Source: JARRNE01 sp963824085
GTDB taxonomy: Bacteria > Pseudomonadota > Gammaproteobacteria > Chromatiales > Chromatiaceae
Direction: 5' to 3'
NCBI GenBank assembly: GCA_963824085.1
Contig: CAWGNT010000020.1
Location: forward strand, 54,503 to 118,502
Length of the DNA: 64,000 nucleotides
Within the stretch, counting starts at the first letter, position 1. Every line of letters begins with the position of its first letter. Shown here piece after piece: positions 43,887 to 52,544 of the stretch. The notes below the pieces were generated by a model. It worked only from the letters and a program-made list of their open reading frames with translations, did no database searches and had not been told where the DNA came from. The position numbers and the translations under genes are program-made.

Positions 43887-46628
43887 ATGCCAGAGCTGAC
43901 GGTTTCTTCGGCACCCCAACACGAGCGAAAAACAAGACTCCCCATGGGCCCCGTGAAGCCGCTCGCACCCGCGGACCTTTACCACAGCTGCGATATCTCA
44001 GCGCTTCAATTCACCACAACCGAGACCGTCGAGCCCCTGAGTGCCAGTATCGGCCAGGAGCGCGCGGTCGAGGCGATCGAGTTTGGCGTCGGCATCGCCC
44101 ATGAGGGCTACAACCTTTATCTGATGGGCTCTGCGGGGCTCGGCAAGCACGCGCTGATCGTCGACCTCCTGCAGCAGCAGAGACATGGGGTTCCGACCCC
44201 CGCCGATTGGTGCTATGTCGCCAATTTCGACGACCCCCACCGGCCTTCGGCCGTGCGTCTGCCGTCTGGGCGTGGCCGCCGCTTCCGCGCCGACATGGAG
44301 CAGCTCGTCGAGGACCTGCTGACCGCCATCCCCGCCGCCTTTCAGAGTGAGGAGTTCAGCCGCCGTGCAGAGGCGATCCAGGGGGAGCTCAAGGAGCGGG
44401 AGGACGAGGCAGCAAGCGCCATCGGGCACAAGGCCAAGGAGCGGGGTATCGCTCTCATCCATACGCCCAACGGCTACACCCTGGCTCCGGTAAGGGAAGG
44501 TCACATCCTGAACGCGGAGGAATTTGCGGGGTTGCCGGAGGAAGAGAAGGAGCGCATCGGTAAGCTCATCGACGAGCTGCGCGAGGAGCTGCAGAAGAGA
44601 CTCCGCCAGGTGCCCTTATGGCAGAAGGAGATGCGTCGTCGTTTCAAGGAGCTGCACCGGGAGATCACGGAAACGACGGTCGCCACGCTCATCGGGGAGC
44701 TTGAGATCGACTACGCAGATCTTCCGGAGGTGCTCGACCACATCGCGGCGCTCAAGCGCGATGTCGTCGAGAACAGTGAGCTCTTCCAGCTCGGCGAAGG
44801 GGGCGAAGGGAAAGTCCCTGACCCGGACGACCCCCAATTCACCCGCTACCGTGTGAACCTGCTGGTGGACAACGGAGACCTCGATGGCGCCCCCATCGTG
44901 TACGAGGACAATCCCACCTACGTCAATCTCATCGGACGCGTCGAGCACATTGCCCGCATGGGTGCCCTGGTCACCGATTTCACCCTGATCAAGCCGGGGG
45001 CCCTGCACCGGGCCAACGGTGGCTACCTGATCCTCGACGCCTTGCGCCTGCTGACCAACCCCTTCGCCTGGGACGCCATCAAGCGTGTCCTACGCTCCCG
45101 TGAGATCCGCATCGCGTCTCTTGAAAGGCTGTTGAGCCTCGTCAGCACCACCTCGCTCGAGCCCGAGTCTATCCCGGTCCGGCTCAAGGTCGTCCTCGTG
45201 GGCGACCGCCTGCTCTACTATCTCCTCAAGGCCCATGACCGGGACTTCAGCCAGCTCTTCAAGGTGGCCGCGGACTTCGCCGAAGACGTGCCCCGCGACC
45301 CGGACAACGACGCCTTTTTCGCGCGCCTGGTCGCGTCACTGCAGCAGGAGAAGAAGCTCCTACCCCTTACCCGCGATGCGGTGGCGCTGGTCATCGAGCA
45401 GGCGGCCAGACGCGCTGCCGACGGAGAGCGGCTCTCCGTTCACCTCGGAAGTCTTTCGGATCTGCTTCAGGAGGCCGACTACTTGGCTCAGCAGGCCAGG
45501 GACGGCGCCATTCGACAGCAGCATGTCGAGGACGCCGTCACGGCGCAAAGGCGCCGGCTGGATCAGCTGCGGGAGCGTCTGCTGGCGGAGATCCTGAGGG
45601 GCACCATCCTCATCGATACCTACGGGGTGCAGCTCGGGCGTGTGAATGCGCTGTCTGTCGTCGACCTTGGCGACTATGCGTTCGGCACACCGACCCGGAT
45701 CAGTGCGACGACACGCCTGGGCAACGGCGAGGTGGTAGACATCCAGCGGGAGGTGGAACAGTGCGGCCCCATCCATGCGAAGGGGGTGTTCATCCTGTCG
45801 TCGTATCTCGGCCGGCGTTACTCAAGGCTCCAGCCCCTCTGCCTGCAGGCCAGCCTCGTTTTCGAACAGACTTACGGCGTGGTGGAGGGAGACAGCGCCT
45901 CGCTGGCGGAGCTCTGTGCATTGCTATCCTCGATCGGCGACATCCCGGTTCGCCAATCGCTGGCCGTCACGGGCTCGGTGAATCAGCACGGGCAGGTACA
46001 GGCCATCGGCGGCGTCAACGAAAAGGTCGAAGGCTTCTTCGATCTCTGCGCCGCCCGCGGACTGACCGGGGTCGAGGGCGTCATCATCCCCGACGCAAAT
46101 CGCAAGCACCTCATGCTGCGCCGCGACCTCGTCGAGGCGGCGAAGGAGGGAAAGTTCCACGTCTATGCGGTCAAGCACGTGGATGAGGCGATGGAGCTCC
46201 TCACCGGACAACCCGCAGGCATCCCAAATCCCGCAGGCCGCTATCCAACCGATACCGTCAACGGCCAGATCCAATACCGACTAGGCGAGCTCTTCGCGCT
46301 ACGCCAAGAGCTCAGCCAGAATCGGGGGGAGAATCAATCACGTGATGAAGGCGCGACACTTCGATACCATCGTGATCGGAACCGGTCCGGCCGGCGAAGG
46401 GGCGGCCATGAAGCTGGCCAAGACCGGACAACAGGTGGCAATCGTCGAGTCCCACGACCAGGTGGGCGGTGGCTGCACGCACTGGGGAACGATCCCGAGC
46501 AAGGCACTGCGCCACTCCATCCAACTCCTCGCGGACTATCGGCGCAATCCGCTCTTCCAGCACACCCCGGACCAGGTAGATGTCGAGTTTCCCGATCTCC
46601 TGCAGGCGGCGGGTGCCGTCATCCATGA
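43887..46628 (+). CDS. Lon-like ATP-dependent protease (AAA + S16), C-terminus probably frameshifted
   Basis: An ATP-dependent protease of the Lon-related type annotated in many gammaproteobacteria. The Walker A motif GSAGLGKHAL is at about 81-90. The middle AAA part carries HRANGGYLILDALRLLTNPF. The Lon protease domain has the Ser-Lys dyad S672 (GDSASLAELCALLSSIG) and K713 (GGVNEKVEGFF). Homology ends near residue 814. The remaining 100 residues (RYHRDRNRSGRRRGGH...) are read from the sthA coding sequence in the wrong frame and overlap it by 284 bp. Adding one G to the G6 tract at 46324-46329 would give a stop overlapping the sthA start. This looks like an indel or a sequencing slip. Confidence 0.9.
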   Translation: MPELTVSSAPQHERKTRLPMGPVKPLAPADLYHSCDISALQFTTTETVEPLSASIGQERAVEAIEFGVGIAHEGYNLYLMGSAGLGKHALIVDLLQQQRHGVPTPADWCYVANFDDPHRPSAVRLPSGRGRRFRADMEQLVEDLLTAIPAAFQSEEFSRRAEAIQGELKEREDEAASAIGHKAKERGIALIHTPNGYTLAPVREGHILNAEEFAGLPEEEKERIGKLIDELREELQKRLRQVPLWQKEMRRRFKELHREITETTVATLIGELEIDYADLPEVLDHIAALKRDVVENSELFQLGEGGEGKVPDPDDPQFTRYRVNLLVDNGDLDGAPIVYEDNPTYVNLIGRVEHIARMGALVTDFTLIKPGALHRANGGYLILDALRLLTNPFAWDAIKRVLRSREIRIASLERLLSLVSTTSLEPESIPVRLKVVLVGDRLLYYLLKAHDRDFSQLFKVAADFAEDVPRDPDNDAFFARLVASLQQEKKLLPLTRDAVALVIEQAARRAADGERLSVHLGSLSDLLQEADYLAQQARDGAIRQQHVEDAVTAQRRRLDQLRERLLAEILRGTILIDTYGVQLGRVNALSVVDLGDYAFGTPTRISATTRLGNGEVVDIQREVEQCGPIHAKGVFILSSYLGRRYSRLQPLCLQASLVFEQTYGVVEGDSASLAELCALLSSIGDIPVRQSLAVTGSVNQHGQVQAIGGVNEKVEGFFDLCAARGLTGVEGVIIPDANRKHLMLRRDLVEAAKEGKFHVYAVKHVDEAMELLTGQPAGIPNPAGRYPTDTVNGQIQYRLGELFALRQELSQNRGENQSRDEGATLRYHRDRNRSGRRRGGHEAGQDRTTGGNRRVPRPGGRWLHALGNDPEQGTAPLHPTPRGLSAQSALPAHPGPGRCRVSRSPAGGGCRHP

Positions 46629-47742
46629 GCAGGTGCGCACCCGGTACCGCTACTATCAGCGCAACCGAGTCGAGGTCATCTTCGGGCGTGCCCGCTTCGT
46701 CGACCCCCACCACGTGGAAGTGCTGCGCCCGGACGGGGTCGCGGATCTCGTTGCCGCAAATGCCTTCGTCATCGCGACCGGCTCCCGGCCTTACCATCCC
46801 CCGGACCTCGACTTCGGTCATCCGCGGGTCCTCGACAGCGATTCGGTGCTCCGGCTCGCCCACACGCCGCGCTCCGTCACGATCTACGGCGCCGGGGTCA
46901 TCGGGTGCGAGTACGCCTCGATCTTCAGTAATCTCAGCGTCAAGGTAAATCTGGTCAACACCCGCGACCGACTGCTGTCCTTCCTCGACGACGAGATCAC
47001 GGATGCCTTGAGCTATCACCTGCGCCAGCAAGGCGTCGTCATCCGCCACGACGAGACCTACGAACGGGTGGAGGCCACGGAAGCGAGCGTGGTGCTCAGC
47101 TGCAAGTCCGGCAAGAAATTCAAGACCGATACCCTCCTGTGGGCGAATGGGCGCACGGGCAACACCGACGATTTGGGCCTAGAGACTATCGCCCTGGCCC
47201 CCAATCGGCGCGGACAGCTCGACGCCAACGAGCGCTATCAGACCGCCCTGCCCCACATCTATGCGGTGGGAGACGTGGTCGGACCGCCGGCGCTGGCGAG
47301 CGCCAGCTACGATCAAGGCCGCTTCGTCGGCGCCCAGATCGCCGACGGCGAGTGCGACTGGTCGCTGGTGAAGGAGTTTCCTACCGGTATCTACACCGTG
47401 CCGGAAATCAGCTCAGTGGGCCGGACGGAGCGCGAGCTCACGACCCAGCGTATCCCGTACGAGGTCGCCCAGGCCCAGTTCAAGAGCATCGCCCGAGCGC
47501 AGATCACTGGGCATACGGTCGGCATGCTGAAGCTGCTGTTCCACCGGGAGACCTTGGAGATTCTAGGGATCCACTGCTTCGGTGAGCAGGCATCCGAGAT
47601 CATCCACATCGGTCAGGCCATCATGTCCCAGAAAGGAACCGCCAACACATTGCAGTACTTCGCGGAGACCACCTTCAACTACCCAACGATGGCCGAGGCC
47701 TACCGGGTAGCCGCGCTCAACGGCCTCAATCGGTTGTTCTGA
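46345..47742 (+). CDS. sthA: Soluble pyridine nucleotide transhydrogenase
   Basis: A 465-residue FAD flavoprotein that moves hydride between NAD(H) and NADP(H) in the cytosol. The FAD-binding start is DTIVIGTGPAGEGAAMKLA; the disulfide region of related oxidoreductases is replaced by GGGCTHWGTIPSKAL, as is usual in SthA (only one cysteine). NAD(P) binding: VTIYGAGVIGCEYASIF. C-terminal dimer interface: CFGEQASEIIHIGQAIM. The ATG at 46345 or the GTG one codon earlier may be used. Coupled to the preceding protease gene by close spacing or overlap. Confidence 0.95.
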   Translation: MKARHFDTIVIGTGPAGEGAAMKLAKTGQQVAIVESHDQVGGGCTHWGTIPSKALRHSIQLLADYRRNPLFQHTPDQVDVEFPDLLQAAGAVIHEQVRTRYRYYQRNRVEVIFGRARFVDPHHVEVLRPDGVADLVAANAFVIATGSRPYHPPDLDFGHPRVLDSDSVLRLAHTPRSVTIYGAGVIGCEYASIFSNLSVKVNLVNTRDRLLSFLDDEITDALSYHLRQQGVVIRHDETYERVEATEASVVLSCKSGKKFKTDTLLWANGRTGNTDDLGLETIALAPNRRGQLDANERYQTALPHIYAVGDVVGPPALASASYDQGRFVGAQIADGECDWSLVKEFPTGIYTVPEISSVGRTERELTTQRIPYEVAQAQFKSIARAQITGHTVGMLKLLFHRETLEILGIHCFGEQASEIIHIGQAIMSQKGTANTLQYFAETTFNYPTMAEAYRVAALNGLNRLF

Positions 47743-47815
47743 CGGGCAAGCAGACCCAGCCGCTAGCCGCCAGCATTATCCCGCACCTGCTATCCGCCAT
47801 CCCATATCCGCCGTT

Positions 47816-47843
47816 CGCTATCCATACCCAAGGGTGGATAGCG
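47816..47843. terminator. Strong inverted repeat after sthA
   Basis: CGCTATCCA-ta-CCC-aa-GGG-TGGATAGCG forms a 12-bp stem with a small bulge and a two-base tip. AT-rich sequence without a proper T-run follows, so it may be a terminator for sthA or a separating hairpin. Confidence 0.5.
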
Positions 47844-47851
47844 ATTATTAA

Positions 47852-47884
47852 TTGATCATTCAGTATTTTCTAATATACTGATCA
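47852..47884 (+). promoter_or_regulatory. Sigma-70 promoter with overlapping palindrome
   Basis: TTGATC (47852-47857), a 16-bp spacer and TATACT (47874-47879) form a recognisable promoter in an unusually AT-rich island, about 60 bp before the next start codon. The same bases form an imperfect palindrome, TGAT..CAGTAT / ATACTG..ATCA (47853-47884), which could be an operator covering the -10 element. Confidence 0.6.
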
Positions 47885-47941
47885 CCCGTAGCGGCAAGCT
47901 GTACCGCCGCCGGTCTAACAACAATCCTCACAGGCGCAAAG

Positions 47942-48241
47942 ATGAACCGATTCGCCGCTGCGACTGCTACAGCCGCGCTCCTCGCTGCCGCCGGCACTGC
48001 GAGCGCGTGGATCGGCTGGGGCTCGGCATGGCGAGCGGATACCGGGCAGGAAACCGCCGCCGCAGATGACCGCGTGCAGATGGCGAGTCACGAATTGCTA
48101 GGCCCGGCATCTTCGCTTAGCAATCCCCGCGAGGTCGGTGGTCCCGGCCGCAGCTACTACGGCTGGAGCTACCCCTACATCTTCCCGTTCGCCGCGCCCC
48201 AAGTGATTGCCCAGAGACCCGTCGCGGAGACACATCGGTGA
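47942..48241 (+). CDS. Exported Trp/Tyr-rich small protein
   Basis: A 99-residue protein with a signal peptide (MNRFAAATATAALLAAAGTA, cleavage near ASA-W). The mature part starts WIGWGSAW and ends with an aromatic stretch YYGWSYPYIFPFAAP. No known domain. The aromatic/Gly composition and the neighbouring exported protein recall sulfur globule envelope proteins of sulfur oxidisers, but this is a compositional impression only. It has its own promoter in an AT-rich island. Confidence 0.65.
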   Translation: MNRFAAATATAALLAAAGTASAWIGWGSAWRADTGQETAAADDRVQMASHELLGPASSLSNPREVGGPGRSYYGWSYPYIFPFAAPQVIAQRPVAETHR

Positions 48242-48338
48242 AACCCTGGCCGCCACAAGGACGCTCGGGACAACCGACACACAGGGAAGTGCAAGTGCCT
48301 CTTCTCCCGTTAACTTCGCAATCTTTTAGGTGTGTACT

Positions 48339-49202
48339 ATGAAGACGATCCTGACTCTTGCCTCCGCCGCCGCCCTTGCTGCCACAACCCTGTCTGCCAA
48401 CGCTTGGTGGCAGGGTCCTTATGGTCCCTATGCCGGGTATGCCCCCTATGGCGCCGCCGGCCTGACCGCGGAGCAGCAGAAGGCCATGGCCGAGCAGCAC
48501 AAGCAGGCCATGGAGCAAATGATGGCGGCTCAGCGCAAGATGGCCGAGCAGATGGCCGCACAGCAGGCGAAAATCGCCAAGCAAATGAAGGACAAGAGTT
48601 ATAACCCGATGGCGGCAGACCCCTTCTTCGCCGGTCCATGGGGAGCGGACCCGTTCTCCACCGGTCCTTGGGGCGACAGCCCATTCGGCGACTTCGGCCC
48701 GATGGGGCCCGAGCCCTCCTTCGACAGTCCGTGGGGTGAAGGTCCGTTCGCAGCCGAGCCCAAGATGCCCGAGATGCCCAAGATCGCCGACATGCCGGAG
48801 CCCCCGGCCGCGCCTGACATGTCTTCGCCGTTCGGGACGGAATTTCCTGCCATACCTGAGATGCCCGAGCCCTACGGCATGGACATCCCCGATATGCCGC
48901 CCCCCCCCGCGATGGACGCCGCCCAACCTCCGGTTCCTGCGTTCGTGAAGGACCACTACAAGGCCATGGAGGCCTACCGCACGAAGATGATCGAAGAATC
49001 CAAGGCGCGACATGAAAAGGCGATGAAGGAGATGGCGGAGCGCCGCAAGGCCATTGCCGCGCGCATGCCCCGCTACAGCTATGCGCAGCCGTTCATGATG
49101 CCGTACGGACCGGCTGCGAAGGCACCGGAGCAGCCTGCTGCTCCCTCGTCCAAGCCCGCGGCAGCTGCCCCCCAGGCCGCTCCGGCCGACGCCGGCAAGT
49201 AA
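48339..49202 (+). CDS. Exported Pro/Met/Trp-rich repeat protein, sulfur-globule-protein-like
   Basis: A 287-residue exported protein. Signal peptide MKTILTLASAAALAATTLSA, cleavage before WWQGPYGPYAGYAPYG. Residues about 45-90 form a Gln/Met/Lys-rich coiled coil (AEQHKQAMEQMMAAQRKMAE). A middle part has spaced repeats GPWGADPF, GPWGDSPFGD and SPWGEGPF, then MPEMPKIADMPEPP. A second charged helix (RTKMIEESKARHEKAMKEMA) precedes a Pro/Ala tail. The mix of coiled coil with W-G-P repeats resembles the larger sulfur globule proteins (SgpD-like). The ATG at 48339 is used; a GTG three codons earlier is less likely. A strong terminator follows. Confidence 0.7.
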   Translation: MKTILTLASAAALAATTLSANAWWQGPYGPYAGYAPYGAAGLTAEQQKAMAEQHKQAMEQMMAAQRKMAEQMAAQQAKIAKQMKDKSYNPMAADPFFAGPWGADPFSTGPWGDSPFGDFGPMGPEPSFDSPWGEGPFAAEPKMPEMPKIADMPEPPAAPDMSSPFGTEFPAIPEMPEPYGMDIPDMPPPPAMDAAQPPVPAFVKDHYKAMEAYRTKMIEESKARHEKAMKEMAERRKAIAARMPRYSYAQPFMMPYGPAAKAPEQPAAPSSKPAAAAPQAAPADAGK

Positions 49203-49224
49203 GCGTCACCTCCGCGGCGCACTG

Positions 49225-49266
49225 AAGGCACCCCCGCCTTACGCGGGGGTGCCTTCTTTCTTTCTG
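49225..49266 (+). terminator. Rho-independent terminator
   Basis: A perfect 13-bp stem AAGGCACCCCCGC/GCGGGGGTGCCTT with loop CTTAC, followed by CTTTCTTTCT. It ends the transcript of the exported repeat protein. Confidence 0.93.
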
Positions 49267-49390
49267 CTCTGGTTATACCCAATCGATCTGGGCTTCGGTC
49301 GGAGGGACGTGAGGCCGGCTTCGTTTCTCTCGAGTTGTCCATCCACCGGCTTCGGGTGGGTATCGAGGTAACGCTCAGCCCCGTCGGGAG

Positions 49391-49566
49391 CCATACCCCG
49401 ACTCACTCGCCCATTTCTCTTCTCGACCCAAGGAGCCGGGTTGCGGTCGCTGCGGGCGTCGGCAGCAGGGAGGCTGCCGGCAAGCCTTCAGCGAGGATTC
49501 ACGGCGTCCCCACGCGGCCGCAACCCGGCCCCGGAAAACCAAAAGGTCAAACGCGAACGGTATACA
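49391..49566 (+). repeat. Dispersed repeat B, copy 4
   Basis: Begins CCATACCCCGACTCAC, continues TTCTCGACCC, GGGCGTCGGCAGCAGGGAGG, CTGCCGGCAAGCC, GATTCACGGCGTCCC and ends in AAAACCAAAAGGTCAAACGC, GGTATAC. The GGCAGC/GCTGCC hairpin is conserved. Read as protein, the core gives GVGSREAAGKPSARIHGVP, a peptide type that turns up as spurious small proteins in databases. Confidence 0.78.
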
Positions 49567-49808
49567 ACCCGCTTCCGGACTCGAGTTGCGAAACAGCCGG
49601 CTTAGGACGGTCACCGGTGGCGAGCAAGGAAAGGGGGATGAGTAGGAGAGAAAAGACGCGGGGACCAGACCTCCATCCGGAGGCAAGGGATGAAAGATCA
49701 GGTCACCCGCCAGTTAGCGCATTTCCACGGAAACGACCATTACAGTCGTACGCGACTATACCCGCACACGGTCGCGCGGGCATTGACGTGAGTCAGGCAG
49801 GAACCGGC

Positions 49809-51536
49809 TCATCCCTCCTCGTCAAGATACCCCTCCTTGAAGAGGTAGAGCAGGATCTCCTGTGCCGCTTCGGTGGGTGCCAGCTCGCTGGTGTCTATCC
49901 GCAGCTCCGGACGCTCCGGCACCTCATAGGGGTCGCTGATGCCGGTAAACTCGGGGATGATCCCCTTGCGGGCCTTGGCGTAGAGACCCTTGCGGTCGCG
50001 CTGCTCGCAGACGTCCAACGGCGTCGAGACATGAATCTCGATGAAGGCACCATGCTGCTCGATGAGGTCTCGCACCGCTCGGCGCGTCGCTTGGTAGGGG
50101 GCGATAGGCGCGCAGATGGCGACGCCTCCGTTCTTCGTGATCTCGCTGGCGACGAACCCGATGCGCCGGATGTTCAGATCGCGGTGAGCCTTGGAGAAGC
50201 CGAGCTCGCTCGAAAGGTTCTGTCGCACGATGTCGCCATCGAGCAGAGAGACCGGCCGGCCTCCGGACTCGATCAACTTGGCAAAGATGATATTCGCCAG
50301 CGTCGACTTGCCGGAGCCGGAGAGCCCGGTAAAAAACAGGGTGATGCCTTGCCTGCTGCGGGGCGGGTATACCTTGCGCAGCTGCTCGAGCACCTCCGGA
50401 TAGCTGAACCACTCGGGTACGTGCCGATTCTTGAGCAGCATTGACTTGAGCTCGGCATTGCTGATGGACACACTCTCAAGCCCCTCGGCGAGGATATCGC
50501 TGTCCGCCATGAAGGAGCGCCGAGCCGGGACATAACGGCACTCCGGCTGCTCGATGATCTGGATGCCGATCTCTGCCTCATACGCCGCAATGAACTCTTG
50601 CGCCTCGTACTTGCCATAGAGCTGGCCGCTCCCATCGCTGGGCGGCGACGCATGGTCCGGCCCTACGAGGAAGTGACTGCACCCGAAGTTGCGGTTGATG
50701 ATGGCATGCCACAAGGACTCCCGAGGACCGGCCATGCGCATCGCCAGCGGCAGCAGGGAGAGCACCGTCAGCTCATGGGGCAGGTGACGCTGGAGCGCCT
50801 TGTAGCAATGGACTCGGGCGTAATGGTGGAGGTCACCCGGCTTGGTCTCACCCACGGCCGGGTGAATCAGGATGTGTGCCTGATGCTGCTTCGCCGCATC
50901 GATGATCACCCGTCGGTGCAGCTTGTGCATCACATCTGTCGAATGGACGGCTATCACGCGCCGCCACCCCATCTTGCGGAATACCTGACGCAGCTCTTCA
51001 GGAGTGTCCCACAGGTTCTCGAATTCGTGATGGGCGGGGGTCTGAATCCCCTCCAAGATGCCGGCTACGTAGTGCGATTTGACGCGGTCGAACAGGTAAC
51101 GAACGCCTGGATGATCGGTGGAACGGGTCCCGTAAACGCGCTCCGCCTCCCGGCCCTTGTCAGCCTCCCAGACCTCGGTCACCGTGAGCACCGCTGGCAT
51201 GAAGCCTTCGGGGTCCCGTAGGGCCACCTGTTGGCCCACGTCGAGCTTGCGCACAAGCTCGGCATCCAGATCGAGGACCACCGGCACCGGCCAGACAGAT
51301 CCGTCTGGCAGACGGCACCCTTCCACGACCGCTTCATAGGTCGCTTGGTCCATGAAACCCTTGAGTGGGTGGAAGCCGCCGTTGATCAATAGCTCCAGAT
51401 CGCATAGCTGCCGTTTTGTGAGGGTCAGCGACGGATACGACAGAGAGGCCCGACGCAGCTCTTCTGCCCTCTGTTCGTCGACCAACAAATCAGTAACGAC
51501 GAGGTCCTTATCCGAAGCCGGAGTGGTCAGCGACAT
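49809..51536 (-). CDS. Sat-CysC fusion (ATP sulfurylase-like domain / APS kinase)
   Basis: A 575-residue cytosolic protein. Residues 1 to about 385 are an ATP sulfurylase fold (INGGFHPLKGFM, LRDPEGFMPAVLTVTEVWEAD, LSLLPLAMRMAGPRESLWHAI). Residues about 395-570 are APS kinase, with P-loop GLSGSGKS at 404-411 and LLDGDIVRQNLSSELGFSK. In the Sat part the sulfate/ATP motif QTRNP is replaced by HSTDV (198-202), although the following HxxH (H204, H207) is kept; the second motif GRDHAG reads GPDHAS (292-297). The kinase looks active, the sulfurylase doubtful. The ATG at 51536 is the natural start; upstream in-frame codons lie in rdgC. It follows rdgC by 20 bp. Confidence 0.9.
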   Translation of the reverse strand: MSLTTPASDKDLVVTDLLVDEQRAEELRRASLSYPSLTLTKRQLCDLELLINGGFHPLKGFMDQATYEAVVEGCRLPDGSVWPVPVVLDLDAELVRKLDVGQQVALRDPEGFMPAVLTVTEVWEADKGREAERVYGTRSTDHPGVRYLFDRVKSHYVAGILEGIQTPAHHEFENLWDTPEELRQVFRKMGWRRVIAVHSTDVMHKLHRRVIIDAAKQHQAHILIHPAVGETKPGDLHHYARVHCYKALQRHLPHELTVLSLLPLAMRMAGPRESLWHAIINRNFGCSHFLVGPDHASPPSDGSGQLYGKYEAQEFIAAYEAEIGIQIIEQPECRYVPARRSFMADSDILAEGLESVSISNAELKSMLLKNRHVPEWFSYPEVLEQLRKVYPPRSRQGITLFFTGLSGSGKSTLANIIFAKLIESGGRPVSLLDGDIVRQNLSSELGFSKAHRDLNIRRIGFVASEITKNGGVAICAPIAPYQATRRAVRDLIEQHGAFIEIHVSTPLDVCEQRDRKGLYAKARKGIIPEFTGISDPYEVPERPELRIDTSELAPTEAAQEILLYLFKEGYLDEEG

Positions 51537-51556
51537 AGTCTGCTTCCTGGTGATCG

Positions 51557-52462
51557 TTAAGCGTCGCCCGTCAGCCCAAAGACGTCCCCGAGACAGGCGA
51601 GCAGCTCCCGCAGTTCCAGCGCCATGATAGCGAATTCCGCGTCGAAACGAGCGGCCTCGTCTTCGATATCCGGCTCCAATGCCTCGTCGAGCAAGGCATC
51701 GGCGAAACGCAGCCGTTTCAGAGACACATCGTCCTGGAGCAGGAATGACAGGCGCTCTCGCCAATCCAACGCAAGCTTCACCGCCTGTTTGCCCGCCCGC
51801 AGATGTGTCGAGATCTCTTCTCCCCGCAGATCCTGGCCCTTGCAGCGCACGACCGAACGCTCGTCTTGCGCGTCGCGCAGCTCGCATTCATCTTCGAGCG
51901 TCAAGCCCTCGGGCATCTGGCCGTCGGAGATCCATTGCGTCATCAGAGCGGTGGTTGAACGCTCGGGGCGCGGGGGGCGTACCGGCAGTGATCCCAGTGT
52001 CTCCCTGAGGAGACTCACCACCTCCTCTGCGGCCTTCTCACTGGAGGCGTCGACCACCATCCAGCCGGCGACCGGGTCCACATAGGCGCGCAGCTGACGC
52101 GAGCGCGTGAAAGCGCGGGGGAGCAAGTCGATGACCACATCCTCACGCAAACGCCGCCGCTCGGCGCGTCCGATTGTCCGCGCCTCGCGATCCTCCACCT
52201 CCGCCACCCGTTCATCCACCGCCTCTGCAATCACCGAGGACGGGAGCAACCGCTCTTGGCGCCGCGCACACAGGAGCAGACAGCCGTTGGCCGCATGTAC
52301 CAATGCGCCCGTCTCGTCACCGAGGGGAGGGTACCAGCCGAGAGTCATGGTCTCTGCCGGCCCACAAGGTCTGAACCGCCGCGACGAAAGCTGGCCCTCC
52401 AGCCCGTCAGCGGCGATCGCCGTCGAATCACCTAACCTGAAAAAGCGGGCGTTCTTGAACAC
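51557..52462 (-). CDS. rdgC: RdgC recombination-associated protein
   Basis: A 301-residue DNA-binding protein that forms rings on duplex DNA and restrains RecA. The start MFKNARFFRLGD is the family signature (MWFKNLxxYRL), followed by FRPCGPAETMTLGWYPPLG and LLCARRQERLLPSSVIAEAV. Length equals E. coli RdgC (303). It lies upstream of the Sat-CysC gene with 20 bp between them, an unusual pairing that is probably chance. Confidence 0.93.
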   Translation of the reverse strand: MFKNARFFRLGDSTAIAADGLEGQLSSRRFRPCGPAETMTLGWYPPLGDETGALVHAANGCLLLCARRQERLLPSSVIAEAVDERVAEVEDREARTIGRAERRRLREDVVIDLLPRAFTRSRQLRAYVDPVAGWMVVDASSEKAAEEVVSLLRETLGSLPVRPPRPERSTTALMTQWISDGQMPEGLTLEDECELRDAQDERSVVRCKGQDLRGEEISTHLRAGKQAVKLALDWRERLSFLLQDDVSLKRLRFADALLDEALEPDIEDEAARFDAEFAIMALELRELLACLGDVFGLTGDA

Positions 52463-52544
52463 CGGTTCCCTCCCCTTGCTTGCAAAGGGCGGGGATTATG
52501 CGGAACGGCGGCGCGGTTGCAAAGGGCGCACGGCCCTGGCGCGG

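Larger units (their letters stand above)
49203..49808. other. Intergenic region with terminator and repeat B copy 4
   Basis: About 600 bp between convergent genes. It contains the terminator at 49225-49266 and repeat B copy 4 at 49391-49566. The remaining sequence has no supported gene. Confidence 0.5.

Noticed and set aside
51537..51887. N-terminal extension of the Sat-CysC frame by 117 codons
   Set aside because: The extension lies inside rdgC in another register, is Arg/Gly-rich and lacks similarity; the ATG at 51536 matches the family start.
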